This document shows positions 33,629 through 42,606 of a DNA stretch of 64,000 nucleotides, piece after piece. A program made the position numbers and the translations under genes. The notes under the pieces were generated by a model, which worked only from the letters and a program-made list of their open reading frames with translations, had not been told where the DNA came from and searched no databases. The DNA is taken from positions 124,001-188,000 of the forward strand of contig JBMOMJ010000061.1 in the NCBI GenBank assembly GCA_049324695.1, read 5' to 3'. The stretch is from PMG-095 sp049324695. GTDB taxonomy: Bacteria > Myxococcota_A > Polyangia > Polyangiales > Polyangiaceae. Every line of letters starts with the position of its first letter. Positions within the stretch are counted from its first letter, which is position 1.

Positions 33629-35941
33629 CTAGTAAGTCATGTCGAGATCCGCGAGATCTGTTCCCAGCGCCGCGAGGCGTTGCGCCTTTACGCGATTGCT
33701 TGCAACCGAGTACACGAGGTCATCGAGGAAGACGCTCCGCTTCACCACCGATTCGGAGCGCGACCACCAAGCCGCGCAATTTGCTCCGCTCACACCGTGA
33801 TTCACGCCACCGAGCCGCTTGAAGCCTGCCCGAGTGTCGACGTTGTAAACCAACAAACCACTGAACGACAGCTTGTCTCCGCTCCTGCCGTCGCCTCCTC
33901 CATCACAAATCGTCGCGGGAATGGCGAGCAAGCCGCGCTCGCCGAAGTAGTTGAAGGCCAGGTGGTCCGTAGCGGCTTCGGAGGCCGAGCCACGCGTGCC
34001 GATCTTCTCGCGGAACAGCAGCTTGGGATCGGTAGGGGTGCGGACGTCGAAGAGCTGCAGCAATAGCCCGTCGTAGTACGCGAAGCTTCCGTGATCGTCC
34101 GCGTCGAACCCAATGGAGATCAGGTGATCGGGGTCGATGCGTTGAAGGTATGTGGAGAACCCTGGGATCTTGAGGGCGCCGAGCACGCGGGGCTGCGCAG
34201 GGTTCAGTAAATCGAGCACGAACAACGGATCCGTTTTCTTGAAGGTCACGACGTAGCCGCGATCGCCGTCGAAGCGCACGGCACGGATGTCTTCGCCCGG
34301 TGCCATGTGTTCGACCGCGCCGACGCGCACCAGGCTGCCACTTTGATCTTGAGCCAAAATCGAAATTTGGCTTTCGACCTTCGGATCTGGCACGCGGCCA
34401 CGCGAGGTCGCTACGCGCAGGTAGCCGTACCACTGATCCATGGCGAACTGGTTCAATACGTGACCGGGCACCACGCCACTGCCCACGTAGCGTGTATCGC
34501 TCGGTCGCGCGCCCAACGAAAACTTATGAACCTCGCTGATCTCATTCACGGAGCGCCCGAAAGGGCGGTACGCCGCACGGCCATGCAACGGCTTATCGTG
34601 AGCTACGGATACGTACAGCGCGTCGGCCGAGGCGAACACCGCGCCTGGCCGGCTACGCAACGTAGTCGTGAAGGCTTGTTCGGCGTCGTTCGTCAGATCG
34701 AACGAAACCAACGACGTGAACGCGTCGCCATCTTCGATCTTGCTCTTCCAAACGTGCTCACAGAGCTTGCGCTCCACACCTCGTTCGCGAATGGTGGGTG
34801 CCCAGCTCGCCACATAGGTGCGAATCGCGGCTTCGTTGCGCTGCTTCAAGCGGGCCACGCGGGCACGCACCGCGGCGTCGCGCACGCCGCATTCGGGCAG
34901 ATCATCCATCCAAACGTCGTATGGAGGCGCGTCGACGTCACCTTGCGTCACCACGCTGTGCACGCTGTTCCCGATCCGCCGCGAGGCCAGCAACGAGCCT
35001 GACAGCTCGATCTCTCGCACACGTTTGGGAGCGCTGCGATCACTCACATCGAGAACACTGATGTGAGTCGCGCTGCCGTCCCCGCTGAAGCTGCAATCGT
35101 AGCCGTAGCGACATGGCTTGGAACGGTTGCCGCCGATGCTGGAGTAAACGACGGCGCGGTCACCTTCCACGAACAAGTCGCGCACGCGGCCTGGCAGCTT
35201 GGTTACCGAAAGAACACGCGGCTTCATCGCCTCCACGATGCGCAGCGCGCCGTTCAAACTCAGGTAGAGGTAGCGGCCGTCCGTCTTGACCAAGTCGGCC
35301 TCGTCGACGTTCGCGACCTGATTGTTGGTGCGTGAGTACCTTTTGGCTCCGCGCGCTGCATGCGAGCCGGCGAGCCTGCCGTGCCCCGCCCCAAATCCCT
35401 GACCTATCGACCCGATTTGCGCGAGTCCGATACCTTCCCCGCGTCCGCCCCCTCCCTCGCCAATCCCGCTCAACCCCAGACCCCCATAGCCGAAGGCCTC
35501 TCCGTTTTTTAGGCTGCGCCAATACTCCTCGTTGCGGCGGTACTCCTCCCAGCAGTCGGGCTGGGCAGCGCGATATTGTTCGTAACGCTCGTCCACCTCT
35601 TCACGCATCTTTGCGATCAGAGGAGCCGCACGGCGGTACACGGCTTCCTTGGAAGTGTCGCACGTCCCCACGTCCAGCCGCGCCGCGCTCAGTTGATCTG
35701 GGTTGGGCGACCCGGCCAGCGGCGTCAGCACTCCAGCCGGTGGCGCGGCGAACTGCGCCTTGGGGAGCGCCTTCGGCTCGACCGCCGCCTCAGTCTTCAC
35801 GTTCGGCGCGCTCTTGGCAGCGAGCACTGGGGGCTCCAACTTCGCGTTCGTGCTGCGCAGAGCCGAAGAAGGGTTACGCGCACACGCTGCCGTGAGCAGC
35901 GCAACCAAACCGAGGACACACGCCGGCCGATGCTTCTTCAT
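33629..35941 (-). CDS. Beta-propeller domain lipoprotein (PF09826 type)
   Basis: Large secreted lipoprotein of 770 residues. Signal MKKHRPACVLGLVALLTAAC ends in a lipobox. After an Ala/Pro-rich linker and a Gly-rich region, the hallmark of the secreted beta-propeller family is seen: YSRTNNQVANVDEADLVKTD followed by GRYLYLSL. Blades continue with DVSDRSAPKRVREIELSG, DLLNPAQPRVLGALKIPGFS, and DVRTPTDPKLLFREKIG. The family usually occurs as extracellular proteins of unknown role in archaea, Firmicutes and myxobacteria. It stands alone. Confident in the family, not in the function. Confidence 0.85.
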   Translation of the reverse strand: MKKHRPACVLGLVALLTAACARNPSSALRSTNAKLEPPVLAAKSAPNVKTEAAVEPKALPKAQFAAPPAGVLTPLAGSPNPDQLSAARLDVGTCDTSKEAVYRRAAPLIAKMREEVDERYEQYRAAQPDCWEEYRRNEEYWRSLKNGEAFGYGGLGLSGIGEGGGGRGEGIGLAQIGSIGQGFGAGHGRLAGSHAARGAKRYSRTNNQVANVDEADLVKTDGRYLYLSLNGALRIVEAMKPRVLSVTKLPGRVRDLFVEGDRAVVYSSIGGNRSKPCRYGYDCSFSGDGSATHISVLDVSDRSAPKRVREIELSGSLLASRRIGNSVHSVVTQGDVDAPPYDVWMDDLPECGVRDAAVRARVARLKQRNEAAIRTYVASWAPTIRERGVERKLCEHVWKSKIEDGDAFTSLVSFDLTNDAEQAFTTTLRSRPGAVFASADALYVSVAHDKPLHGRAAYRPFGRSVNEISEVHKFSLGARPSDTRYVGSGVVPGHVLNQFAMDQWYGYLRVATSRGRVPDPKVESQISILAQDQSGSLVRVGAVEHMAPGEDIRAVRFDGDRGYVVTFKKTDPLFVLDLLNPAQPRVLGALKIPGFSTYLQRIDPDHLISIGFDADDHGSFAYYDGLLLQLFDVRTPTDPKLLFREKIGTRGSASEAATDHLAFNYFGERGLLAIPATICDGGGDGRSGDKLSFSGLLVYNVDTRAGFKRLGGVNHGVSGANCAAWWSRSESVVKRSVFLDDLVYSVASNRVKAQRLAALGTDLADLDMTY

Positions 35942-36037
35942 GAGGAGGAGCCAAGGTAGGTCCCGCTGCTCCGCGCAACGGGTTCGCCCCTTGAGACCTC
36001 CGCGCCTAGAAAATGTTCCGCGGCCGAATGCGCGGTT

Positions 36038-36340
36038 TTACATACCCAAGCAGTAGCGCTGGACGTGGCTGCGTTCGGGATCGAAACCGCAGGAGGCGCC
36101 CGCGCAGCAATCCGAGTTGGAGAAGCAGGGCCGATCCTCGCACGTATTGGCCGAGGCATCGGCGGCGGCGTCACCGTAAGCGGAACCGGTGTCGCTGCTG
36201 GCTCGCATCTCGGAATCACTCCTATCGGCGCTCTCATTGGCACCGCCGACGTTCGAGTCTTTCGGAGGCGCGCTGGCGCACGAAAGCACCGTTCCGAGGG
36301 CCAACATAGTGGCAAACGAAACAACCATTCGAGTTGTCAT
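36038..36340 (-). CDS. Small cysteine-rich lipoprotein
   Basis: 100 residues: signal with lipobox LGTVLSC near residue 21, a low-complexity Ser/Asp/Ala linker, then a compact C-terminal module ENTCEDRPC-like (TCEDRPCFSNSDCCAGASC), which resembles short six-cysteine modules found repeatedly in myxobacterial lipoproteins. Likely surface exposed and disulfide bonded. Function unknown. Confidence 0.65.
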   Translation of the reverse strand: MTTRMVVSFATMLALGTVLSCASAPPKDSNVGGANESADRSDSEMRASSDTGSAYGDAAADASANTCEDRPCFSNSDCCAGASCGFDPERSHVQRYCLGM

Positions 36341-36482
36341 TCGGTCCTCCTCGTTCAGAGAAGACGCGGCTACCTGCCAATTGGCAGTTCGAATGAGTGT
36401 ACTCCTCGCCTCTAAGCTTCGCAGCTTTTTCGATGCGACGGCGCAGCATGGCGGAGACCGTGCAAGACGTAACAGACAATCG

Positions 36483-36980
36483 TCACGCGCGAGTGAGGAT
36501 GTACTCGCGGAGTGAGCTCAACAAGGCAGCCCACCACATCCCCATCTCCCGAATGAACTCAGGTCCCAAACGACCGTGCCGAACAGGATGATCATCGGGC
36601 AGGCGGCTCCAGCCCGAATGACGCAACGTCACCTTGGTGCCTTCCCCCATCGAATCGAAGCTGACCTCGACCAAAGTGCTCTCGCCCGCCTTGAAGTTGA
36701 TACCGCGCCACTCGAACGCGAGACGACGCGGGGGATCCCACTCGGTGATTTTTCCGGTCTCGTGCGTGCGGGGCCCGGCCGCGGTTTCGTAGGTCTCGAA
36801 TAGGCGCCCTCCCAATCCACCTTCGAACGCCAGCTTGCCGGCGCGCCTCCGCCCAATGCGAAAACGCGGGCCCGTGCGCCACCAAGCGTCGATCTCGTCC
36901 GTGAAGACTTGAAAGGCGAGATCCGGCGGTGCCAAAACGAAGACGGTAACCGTCGCTACGTCCGAAGCCGGCACGCTCAA
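36483..36980 (-). CDS. SRPBCC-domain protein (AHSA1-like)
   Basis: 165 residues of the START-like SRPBCC fold that binds hydrophobic ligands. Signs: TVFVLAPPDLAFQVFTDEIDAWWR at the N-terminus, GGLGGRLFETYETAAG, KITEWDPPRRLAFEWR and VEVSFDSMGEGTKVTLRHSGW in the order typical of the AHSA1 (Hsp90 ATPase activator-like) bacterial branch. Its start overlaps the ArsR stop by ATGA. Such proteins are commonly paired with ArsR repressors. Confidence 0.9.
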   Translation of the reverse strand: MSVPASDVATVTVFVLAPPDLAFQVFTDEIDAWWRTGPRFRIGRRRAGKLAFEGGLGGRLFETYETAAGPRTHETGKITEWDPPRRLAFEWRGINFKAGESTLVEVSFDSMGEGTKVTLRHSGWSRLPDDHPVRHGRLGPEFIREMGMWWAALLSSLREYILTRA

Positions 36981-37312
36981 CGCCCTTTCTTACGCGCACG
37001 TTGTTCGACGTGCCGTTTGAACGACGAGAGCTCCTCCTGCCAAAAGCTCTCGACGCGTTCCAGCCAGGTGCGAAGGTCCCCGAACGGCTCCTGGCGCAAT
37101 CGATACATGCGAACCCGCGAGTCCCCCTCACTCCGCTCTTCCTCGACGAGGCCACTTTGCCGCAGCACCCGCAGGTGCCGGCTCATGGCGGGAAAGCTCA
37201 TGTGCAGCGCCTCGGCCAGCTCACCGGCGCGACGTGGCTCGTCCAACAGGAGCTCCACCACGCCGCGCCGAGTTGGGTCGGCGAGCGCCGAGAACGTCTG
37301 ATCCAGGCTCAT
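36977..37312 (-). CDS. ArsR/SmtB-family transcriptional repressor
   Basis: 111 residues from ATG 37312; the longer GTG-started frame is not needed. Winged helix-turn-helix: QTFSALADPTRRGVVELLL, then RRAGELAEALHMSFPAMSRHLRVLRQSGLVEEERSEGDSRV split across the recognition helix and wing. There is no Cys pair for metal sensing of the ArsR type, so it probably senses an organic ligand or works by other signals. Both its start and stop overlap neighbours as ATGA, coupling VOC, ArsR and SRPBCC translation. It probably represses its own operon through the palindrome at 37812-37833. Confidence 0.92.
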   Translation of the reverse strand: MSLDQTFSALADPTRRGVVELLLDEPRRAGELAEALHMSFPAMSRHLRVLRQSGLVEEERSEGDSRVRMYRLRQEPFGDLRTWLERVESFWQEELSSFKRHVEQRARKKGR

Positions 37313-37752
37313 GCGGACTTGGGCCCGCGGATCCGCTCGGAGAACCACCAGTGGTGACCACCCACGTCTTTGCAGCCGTAACTGCGATCGACCCAGTAAT
37401 CTTCCCCGTAGTCATGCGTCGAGATCTCATCCGTCACGACGGCGCCGGCCGCGCGCGCTCGTTTGCAGTGTGCCTCGATGTCGTCGACGTAGACCATTAG
37501 GTTTTGGGTGTTGGCACCTTGGACGTCGTCGGGCGTCTTTCGGAACGCAAACTTATCGGTCTTGGAGCCGCTCACCATGATGAGCCCATCACCGAAAGTC
37601 AGTTCCGAGTGCGCGACGCTTCCCCCATCGCCTTCAACCAACAGGCGGACTTCGAAGCCGAACGCCTGGCAAAGCCAATCGATGGCTGCGCGTGGGTTTG
37701 GATAATAGAGAGACGGAGCGATTCGCGGCCAACCTGGGGGCGTGGGTTTCAT
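37309..37752 (-). CDS. VOC-superfamily (glyoxalase/PhnB-like) protein
   Basis: 147 residues from ATG 37752, chosen because AAAGGTGA lies 8 nt upstream; an ATG at 37797 is a weaker option. The vicinal-oxygen-chelate fold is recognised from APSLYYPNPRAAIDWLCQAFGFE, GDGLIMVSG, YVDDIEAHCKRARAAGA and DYGEDYWVDRSYGCKDVGGHHW, typical of the PhnB-like/bleomycin-resistance-like branch. First gene of a three-gene coupled operon with ArsR and SRPBCC. Substrate unknown. Confidence 0.9.
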   Translation of the reverse strand: MKPTPPGWPRIAPSLYYPNPRAAIDWLCQAFGFEVRLLVEGDGGSVAHSELTFGDGLIMVSGSKTDKFAFRKTPDDVQGANTQNLMVYVDDIEAHCKRARAAGAVVTDEISTHDYGEDYWVDRSYGCKDVGGHHWWFSERIRGPKSA

Positions 37753-37811
37753 GACGAAAATCACCTTTCGAGTTCGAGTGCCGTGAACGTCGTTCATTGA
37801 CGACGCGGGCA

Positions 37812-37833
37812 ATAATTAACCTGTACGTTAATT
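37812..37833. promoter_or_regulatory. Candidate ArsR operator, inverted repeat upstream of the VOC-ArsR-SRPBCC operon
   Basis: taattaac (37812-37819) is the perfect inverse of gttaatta (37826-37833), with a 6-nt spacer. It is notably AT-rich in a GC-rich region and lies 60-81 nt upstream of the VOC start, where a repressor such as the ArsR in the operon would act. Confidence 0.6.
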
Positions 37834-38307
37834 AAATCAAGGGCCAGTTTGCGGGATTTCACCCTCGAAGGAAGGCTCCTCCACCTATCTGCGTATTACC
37901 CGAAGCCACCCCAGCGGCCTCCGCTTACGAGAGAGCGCCGCCGGAGCCGACGCTCATGCCAGACCTCGCCTCGGATTCTCCACGCGCGACCCTCCTCTGG
38001 GTACTGCTCAGCAGTCTCTTACCGGGAAATGGGCCGCCAATGTCTAACTCCTTGGAGTTATTCGAGCCAGCCAGCGATGACGTCGAAGCTCGACAACGGC
38101 GGAGTACGTCAGGTTCGAACGTGGAGCACGATGACTGAGACGTTCCTGTAACCTGGCGCGCTTTCGTAAACCTGCCGCCAAGCCGATTGTTGCGGTTTTG
38201 TTAAGGCGACACACAGCCTGGACGGACGAGCACATAGGCAGGACGTTTAAGAGGATTCGTGGACTTGCGGACTGCCACATATCGCCGCATGTAGCTTTTG
38301 CGTGGCG
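37834..38307. other. Intergenic stretch without a convincing gene
   Basis: About 470 nt between the divergent VOC operon and the lipid operon. Small frames exist on both strands (for example 37956-38138 plus), but none has a recognisable domain or an obvious ribosome site. It should hold promoters for both flanking operons. Nothing else recognised. Confidence 0.4.
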
Positions 38308-39042
38308 ATGCTCGGAACTGACTTATCGAGTCCATCCGCTGTATGGGCTCCCCCGCAATCGGCCGCAGCCGAAGCGGCGCGCGCACGGCTTTCTGGAACC
38401 ATTTGGCAGCGAAGCGATCTCGCGTTGTTCGCGTATCGCGCCTTCTTCTCGCTGGGTGCCGCTTTGGGACGCGCCGGCGTTTCGGCCAACGCGCTCACCT
38501 ACGCGTCGTTGGTGTTCGCTGCCACGAGCTGTATCGCGGCAGCTCGAGGTTACTTCGCACCCGCAGCGCTCGCGTTGATCGTCGGTGGCCTGTGCGACGC
38601 GCTAGATGGCGTCGTTGCGCGAACGACTGGAACCGTGAGCCGCTATGGCGCGTTGTTGGACTCCACGGTCGATCGCGTTTCGGACACGCTGCCGCTGCTC
38701 GGCATTCTGGTGTTTCACGCGCACGAGCCCCTGTTAGCAATCATTCCGGGACTCGCGTTGATCGGCGCCATGGTGATCCCGTACGCGCGCGCACGCACGG
38801 AAGCTTTGGGTGGCACGCTGCCTTCGCTCTTCATGCGCCGGCCGGAGCGCGTCGTGCTCTTGGTGGTGTGCCTGCTGCTCGGCGGCTGGCATGCGCCGCT
38901 GGGTGCACCCGCTGCTCTGCTTTTGGTGGGCACCACATTGCTCGCCGTACTCAATGCAATCGGTGGCGTGCTGGTGCTGCGTGCCGCTGAACGCGCCTTG
39001 GAAGGCGCCCCAGTTCCCGAGCGCAGCCTGCGACATCCATGA
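38308..39042 (+). CDS. CDP-alcohol phosphatidyltransferase family protein
   Basis: Integral membrane enzyme of 244 residues from ATG 38308 that would transfer an alcohol phosphate from or to a CDP-linked donor in phospholipid synthesis. The diagnostic motif D-x2-D-G-x2-A-R-x8-G-x3-D-x3-D is present in full: DALDGVVAR, then a G 9 residues on, then LLDSTVDR. About six hydrophobic segments follow. It is the first gene of a three-gene run joined by ATGA overlaps with a PAP2 protein and an MMPL transporter, suggesting synthesis and export of an unusual lipid, possibly inositol-containing. The product alcohol is not determinable. Confidence 0.88.
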   Translation: MLGTDLSSPSAVWAPPQSAAAEAARARLSGTIWQRSDLALFAYRAFFSLGAALGRAGVSANALTYASLVFAATSCIAAARGYFAPAALALIVGGLCDALDGVVARTTGTVSRYGALLDSTVDRVSDTLPLLGILVFHAHEPLLAIIPGLALIGAMVIPYARARTEALGGTLPSLFMRRPERVVLLVVCLLLGGWHAPLGAPAALLLVGTTLLAVLNAIGGVLVLRAAERALEGAPVPERSLRHP

Positions 39043-39938
39043 CTCGCTTGCGAGCATTTGGCTTGCCACTGCTCCCGCTGGCGTACGCAGCGCTTTTGTT
39101 CCTGTTGGGCAAGCCGCGGCTGGATCTGTTGGGCGTCGGCGTGGGGGCTGCCCTGCTCGGCTTTTGGAGCGCGCGCTCTCAGCGTTTGTTGCGCGAAGCG
39201 AGCCCCGCGCTGATGACCGCGCTGGGCTACGACGCCATGCGCTACCTCACACCCGCGCTGGTACACAGCGAGCGGGTTGCGGCTTGCGGCTTGCGTCAGG
39301 CGGAGCTCACCTTCTTCAGCGCTGGACCGAACCTGACGTGGGGTGAGTTCATCGCCAACCATCACACGCCGGCGCTCGACTTGTTCTTCGCCGTACCGTA
39401 CACGGTGTTCATCTATGTGGCCGCCGCAACGGCCATCTATTGGTACCGTCGCGACATCGCGCAGATGCGCCGCTACGTGCTCGCCTTCGCGGTCGCGAAC
39501 TTCCTCGCGTTTGCGTTCTGGCTGGCAATCCCAGCAGCGCCGCCTTGGTACGTGCACGCTCACGGTTGCGCGGTGGATCTACAAGCGCATGCCAATCCGG
39601 CCGGGCTCGCTCGTGTGGACACGCTGCTCGGCATCCACTACTTCGAGAACTTCTATGGGCGCGCCGCTTCGGTATTCGGCGCCATGCCTTCGATGCACTG
39701 CGCGTACCCAATGATCGGCTTGCTCGTTGCATTTCCCACAGCTTCGCTGCGCGCCAAGCTTTTGCATGGCGCGTACACGCTGTGGATGTTCGTGGCGGCG
39801 CTCTACCTCGACCACCACTGGGTGGTCGATGCGCTGGTTGGCTACTTGGTGGCGTTCAGCGCCGTATGGCTCGCGAACGCTTACCTGACGCGCCGCGAGC
39901 CAGAGCTTTCCCCTACACCGCAACTGGAGCGAACATGA
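39039..39938 (+). CDS. PAP2-family membrane enzyme resembling inositol phosphorylceramide synthase
   Basis: 299 residues with about six membrane segments. Phosphatase-type motifs are of the AUR1-like branch: AIPAAPPWY, then FGAMPSMHCAYPMIG with the active-site His in SMHC, and YLDHHWVVDALVG with the second His and Asp. This form is typical of IPC-synthase-like and related lipid headgroup-transfer enzymes rather than simple phosphatidate phosphatases. ATGA overlaps with both neighbours show that it is expressed with a CDP-alcohol transferase and an MMPL transporter. Myxobacteria make sphingolipids, so inositol sphingolipid synthesis is a reasonable, unproven idea. Confidence 0.82.
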   Translation: MTRLRAFGLPLLPLAYAALLFLLGKPRLDLLGVGVGAALLGFWSARSQRLLREASPALMTALGYDAMRYLTPALVHSERVAACGLRQAELTFFSAGPNLTWGEFIANHHTPALDLFFAVPYTVFIYVAAATAIYWYRRDIAQMRRYVLAFAVANFLAFAFWLAIPAAPPWYVHAHGCAVDLQAHANPAGLARVDTLLGIHYFENFYGRAASVFGAMPSMHCAYPMIGLLVAFPTASLRAKLLHGAYTLWMFVAALYLDHHWVVDALVGYLVAFSAVWLANAYLTRREPELSPTPQLERT

Positions 39939-42475
39939 CTGAATCGGGGGAGGGGCTTTCGCGGTTCACACGCTGGCTCTTGCGCTACCGCCGCTGGGTG
40001 CTGCTCGTATCGACGCTCATCGCCTTGGTAGCCGGCGCGCGCACGGTCCGGACTTATGCGGCGTTGAAAAGCGATCTCGAAGAGCTCCTGCCGACGTCGG
40101 CGCCCAGCGTGGCTGCCCTCAGCGCGCTGCGCGCTCGTTTGCCCGGCATTCGTCACCTCGGTGTGGTGGTCGCCATCGATCGCCCAGACGGGGAGCACGA
40201 TGCCATCCGTTTCTTGGAAGCGCTCCGCGATCGCATCGCGAAGTATCCGAAGAGCTTGGTCGCCAAGGTGCGCGTCGACTCCCGCGCAGAGCGCGAGTTT
40301 TTGGAGACGTATGCACTAAGCTTGATGGATCCGGAGGACGTGCGAGCGCTACGTGAGGCCGTCGAGCGGCGCCGCGACTGGGATGTCTCACGTCAGATGG
40401 GCTTGGATTTGGAGTCTGACGCGGACGAAGCTCGCCCGGAGATCCCGCTCGACGAGCTGATGCGCAAGTACGAGGCGCGTTTTGGCAAGCCGCGCGTCGG
40501 CAACGGTGATCACTTCATCTCGCCGGATCACAAGAGCGCCGTGCTCTTGGTGCAGGTGGCAAGTCACGATACCGGCCAGCGCAGCGACGCAGAGCTCCTC
40601 GAGCGCGTGAAAGCCGACGTTGCGAGCCTGAACTTTCCAGCGGCGTTCGGAGGCGGCCTGCGCGTTGGCTACGCGGGAGACGTCGCTGCACGCGTGGAAG
40701 AAGCGCGCGGGCTCGAGTCCGATTTGACCTGGTCGAGCTTGGCGGTGCTCTTGCTCGTCGGCGGCTCGTTGGTGTGGTTTTACCGCTCGGCGTGGTCTAT
40801 CCCGATCTTGTGCATTCCGCTCGCGGTCGGCACCGTGGCTGCGTTTGGCTTCGTTGCGCTACCGCCGCTCCACATCACCGCGCTCAACACCAACACTGCC
40901 TTCCTCGGCTCGATTGTGATCGGCAATGGCATCAACAGCGGCATCATCTTGCTCGCTCGCTTCCTCGAAGAGCGCCGCGGTGGCCTGAGCGTCGACACCA
41001 GCATCGATCGCGCGCTGCACGGCACGTACAAAGCGACGCTGGCAGCTTCGTTGGCGGCGGCCGTGGCGTACGGCTCGTTGATCGTCACCGATTTTCGCGG
41101 GTTCAATCAATTCGGGTGGATCGGCGCGGCAGGCCTGATGAGCTGCTGGCTCGCGAACTACACACTGCTGCCGGTCCTCACGCGGCTGTGGGGAGCTCGT
41201 CTCGGAACGCTCGGCTCCGCAACCCCAACGCCGGACAAGCCGTCTGCTGCCAGCTGGGCACTCCAACATTCACGCCTGCTGCTGGCCGTCACGCTCGGGC
41301 TCTCCGTGTTGGCCGGCGCCGGGCTCGCACAACGTGCTGGCGATTGGATCGAGTACGACTTGTCCAAGCTGCGCCGCCGCGACTCTTGGGACAATGGCGA
41401 GCGCTATTGGGGCAAGCGCATGGACGCAGCGCTTGGAACCTATCTCACGCCGACGGTCGTGCTCGCCGGTTCGGACGACGAGGTGCGACGCATCGAAGAG
41501 CGCCTCATCGATTTGAAGGCTAAAGGCGCCGCGGGCGGCCTGATTGGCTCGGTTCGCAGCGCGGAGCTGTTCCGGTCCCCTGCGCGCGACGTCTCTCGCG
41601 CCGAAGCACGCCAGTTGGCTCAGGTGCTCACGCCGCGTTTGCTCTCTCAGCTCGCACCGAAAGACCGCGCCTTGGTAGAACGCGCGTTGTCTCCACGTTC
41701 GCTCGAGCCGTTCGGAGCCAAAGACATTCCGGAGGTGTTGCTGGCCGGGCTCAAACAGCGCGACGGCAGCTTCGCGCCCAACGTGCTCGTGTATCCCAAG
41801 CTCGGCAACGGCACGTGGAACGCCGAGCTGCTCGATGCCTATAGCAAGGACCTGCGACAAGCCGCGACCATCGATGGAGTCGCGCGCCCGGTGGCTGGTT
41901 CGCTGCTGCTTTCGAGCGACATCGCGCGCGCCATGAACGCAGACGGTCCCAAAGCCACGCGTGTATCGCTCTTGGCGGTGCTCTTGATCTGCCTGCTTGC
42001 GTTTCGCTCGAGTGCGAAGAGCGGTGAGCGAAGCTCCACTCGCGACTGGCTCGGCTATTCGTTGGCCGCGATGGTCTCGCTCGCCTTTGGTGTGCTCCTG
42101 ATGATGGGCTCGCTCGCGTGGACTTCGCAGCGCATCAACTTCTCGAACTTCGTAGCCTTGCCGATCACGTTCGGCGTGGGCGCCGACTACGCCATCAACG
42201 TACTGCGTCGCCATCAATCCGAGTCCTCGGGTAGTTTATCGCGCGCGCTCGACAGCACGAGCGGCGCGGTGGCGCTGTGCTCGGCGACGACCGTGATCGG
42301 CTTCGGCTCACTGTTGATGGCGCAAAATCGCGCGTTGTTCTCGTTCGGCGTCTTCGCGATCACCGGTGAATTGGCGTGCCTCGCGACCGCTGTCTTGGTG
42401 CTGCCTGCCGCCGTCTCGCTGTGGAGCAAGCGGCAACGACGCGACCCATACCCGTCTCGGCTCGCCGAGAGCTGA
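39935..42475 (+). CDS. MMPL/RND-superfamily lipid transporter
   Basis: 846-residue transporter. The start ATG overlaps the PAP2 stop (ATGA); the longer open frame upstream is shadow. Two RND-like halves are present: a first helix (WVLLVSTLIALVAGARTV), a periplasmic loop, helices through LAVLLLVGGSLVWFY and ALNTNTAFLGSIVIGNGINSGII, then the second half with LLAVTLGLSVLAGAGLAQ, loop, and FVALPITFGVGADYAINVLRR containing the GADY-type proton relay. The family exports lipids or hydrophobic molecules (MmpL, HpnN). Coupled genes suggest it moves the lipid made by the two upstream enzymes. Confidence 0.88.
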   Translation: MTESGEGLSRFTRWLLRYRRWVLLVSTLIALVAGARTVRTYAALKSDLEELLPTSAPSVAALSALRARLPGIRHLGVVVAIDRPDGEHDAIRFLEALRDRIAKYPKSLVAKVRVDSRAEREFLETYALSLMDPEDVRALREAVERRRDWDVSRQMGLDLESDADEARPEIPLDELMRKYEARFGKPRVGNGDHFISPDHKSAVLLVQVASHDTGQRSDAELLERVKADVASLNFPAAFGGGLRVGYAGDVAARVEEARGLESDLTWSSLAVLLLVGGSLVWFYRSAWSIPILCIPLAVGTVAAFGFVALPPLHITALNTNTAFLGSIVIGNGINSGIILLARFLEERRGGLSVDTSIDRALHGTYKATLAASLAAAVAYGSLIVTDFRGFNQFGWIGAAGLMSCWLANYTLLPVLTRLWGARLGTLGSATPTPDKPSAASWALQHSRLLLAVTLGLSVLAGAGLAQRAGDWIEYDLSKLRRRDSWDNGERYWGKRMDAALGTYLTPTVVLAGSDDEVRRIEERLIDLKAKGAAGGLIGSVRSAELFRSPARDVSRAEARQLAQVLTPRLLSQLAPKDRALVERALSPRSLEPFGAKDIPEVLLAGLKQRDGSFAPNVLVYPKLGNGTWNAELLDAYSKDLRQAATIDGVARPVAGSLLLSSDIARAMNADGPKATRVSLLAVLLICLLAFRSSAKSGERSSTRDWLGYSLAAMVSLAFGVLLMMGSLAWTSQRINFSNFVALPITFGVGADYAINVLRRHQSESSGSLSRALDSTSGAVALCSATTVIGFGSLLMAQNRALFSFGVFAITGELACLATAVLVLPAAVSLWSKRQRRDPYPSRLAES

Positions 42476-42522
42476 ACTAGTCCTCCGCAAAAATATCGCC
42501 GAATTCGCGCAAATTTCCGCAC

Positions 42523-42538
42523 CTGGAAACGGTTCCAG
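42523..42538. promoter_or_regulatory. LacI-type operator-like palindrome upstream of GH12
   Basis: ctggaa (42523-42528) is the inverse of ttccag (42533-42538) around acgg, giving a 16-nt site of the shape bound by LacI/CcpA-family repressors. It lies 69 nt before the GH12 start. No LacI-family gene is in the window. Confidence 0.5.
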
Positions 42539-42606
42539 ATTTGGCTTTGCGAAGCAGGGCCTGAAAGGTCATACTGGCGCGCACCTTTCACCTCTGCCCC
42601 GCGAGA

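Noticed and set aside
37956..38138. Short plus-strand frame starting MPDLASDSPRA, in the gap before the lipid operon
   Set aside because: It has an ATG but no ribosome site, domain or neighbour context; kept only as a note in the intergenic entry.
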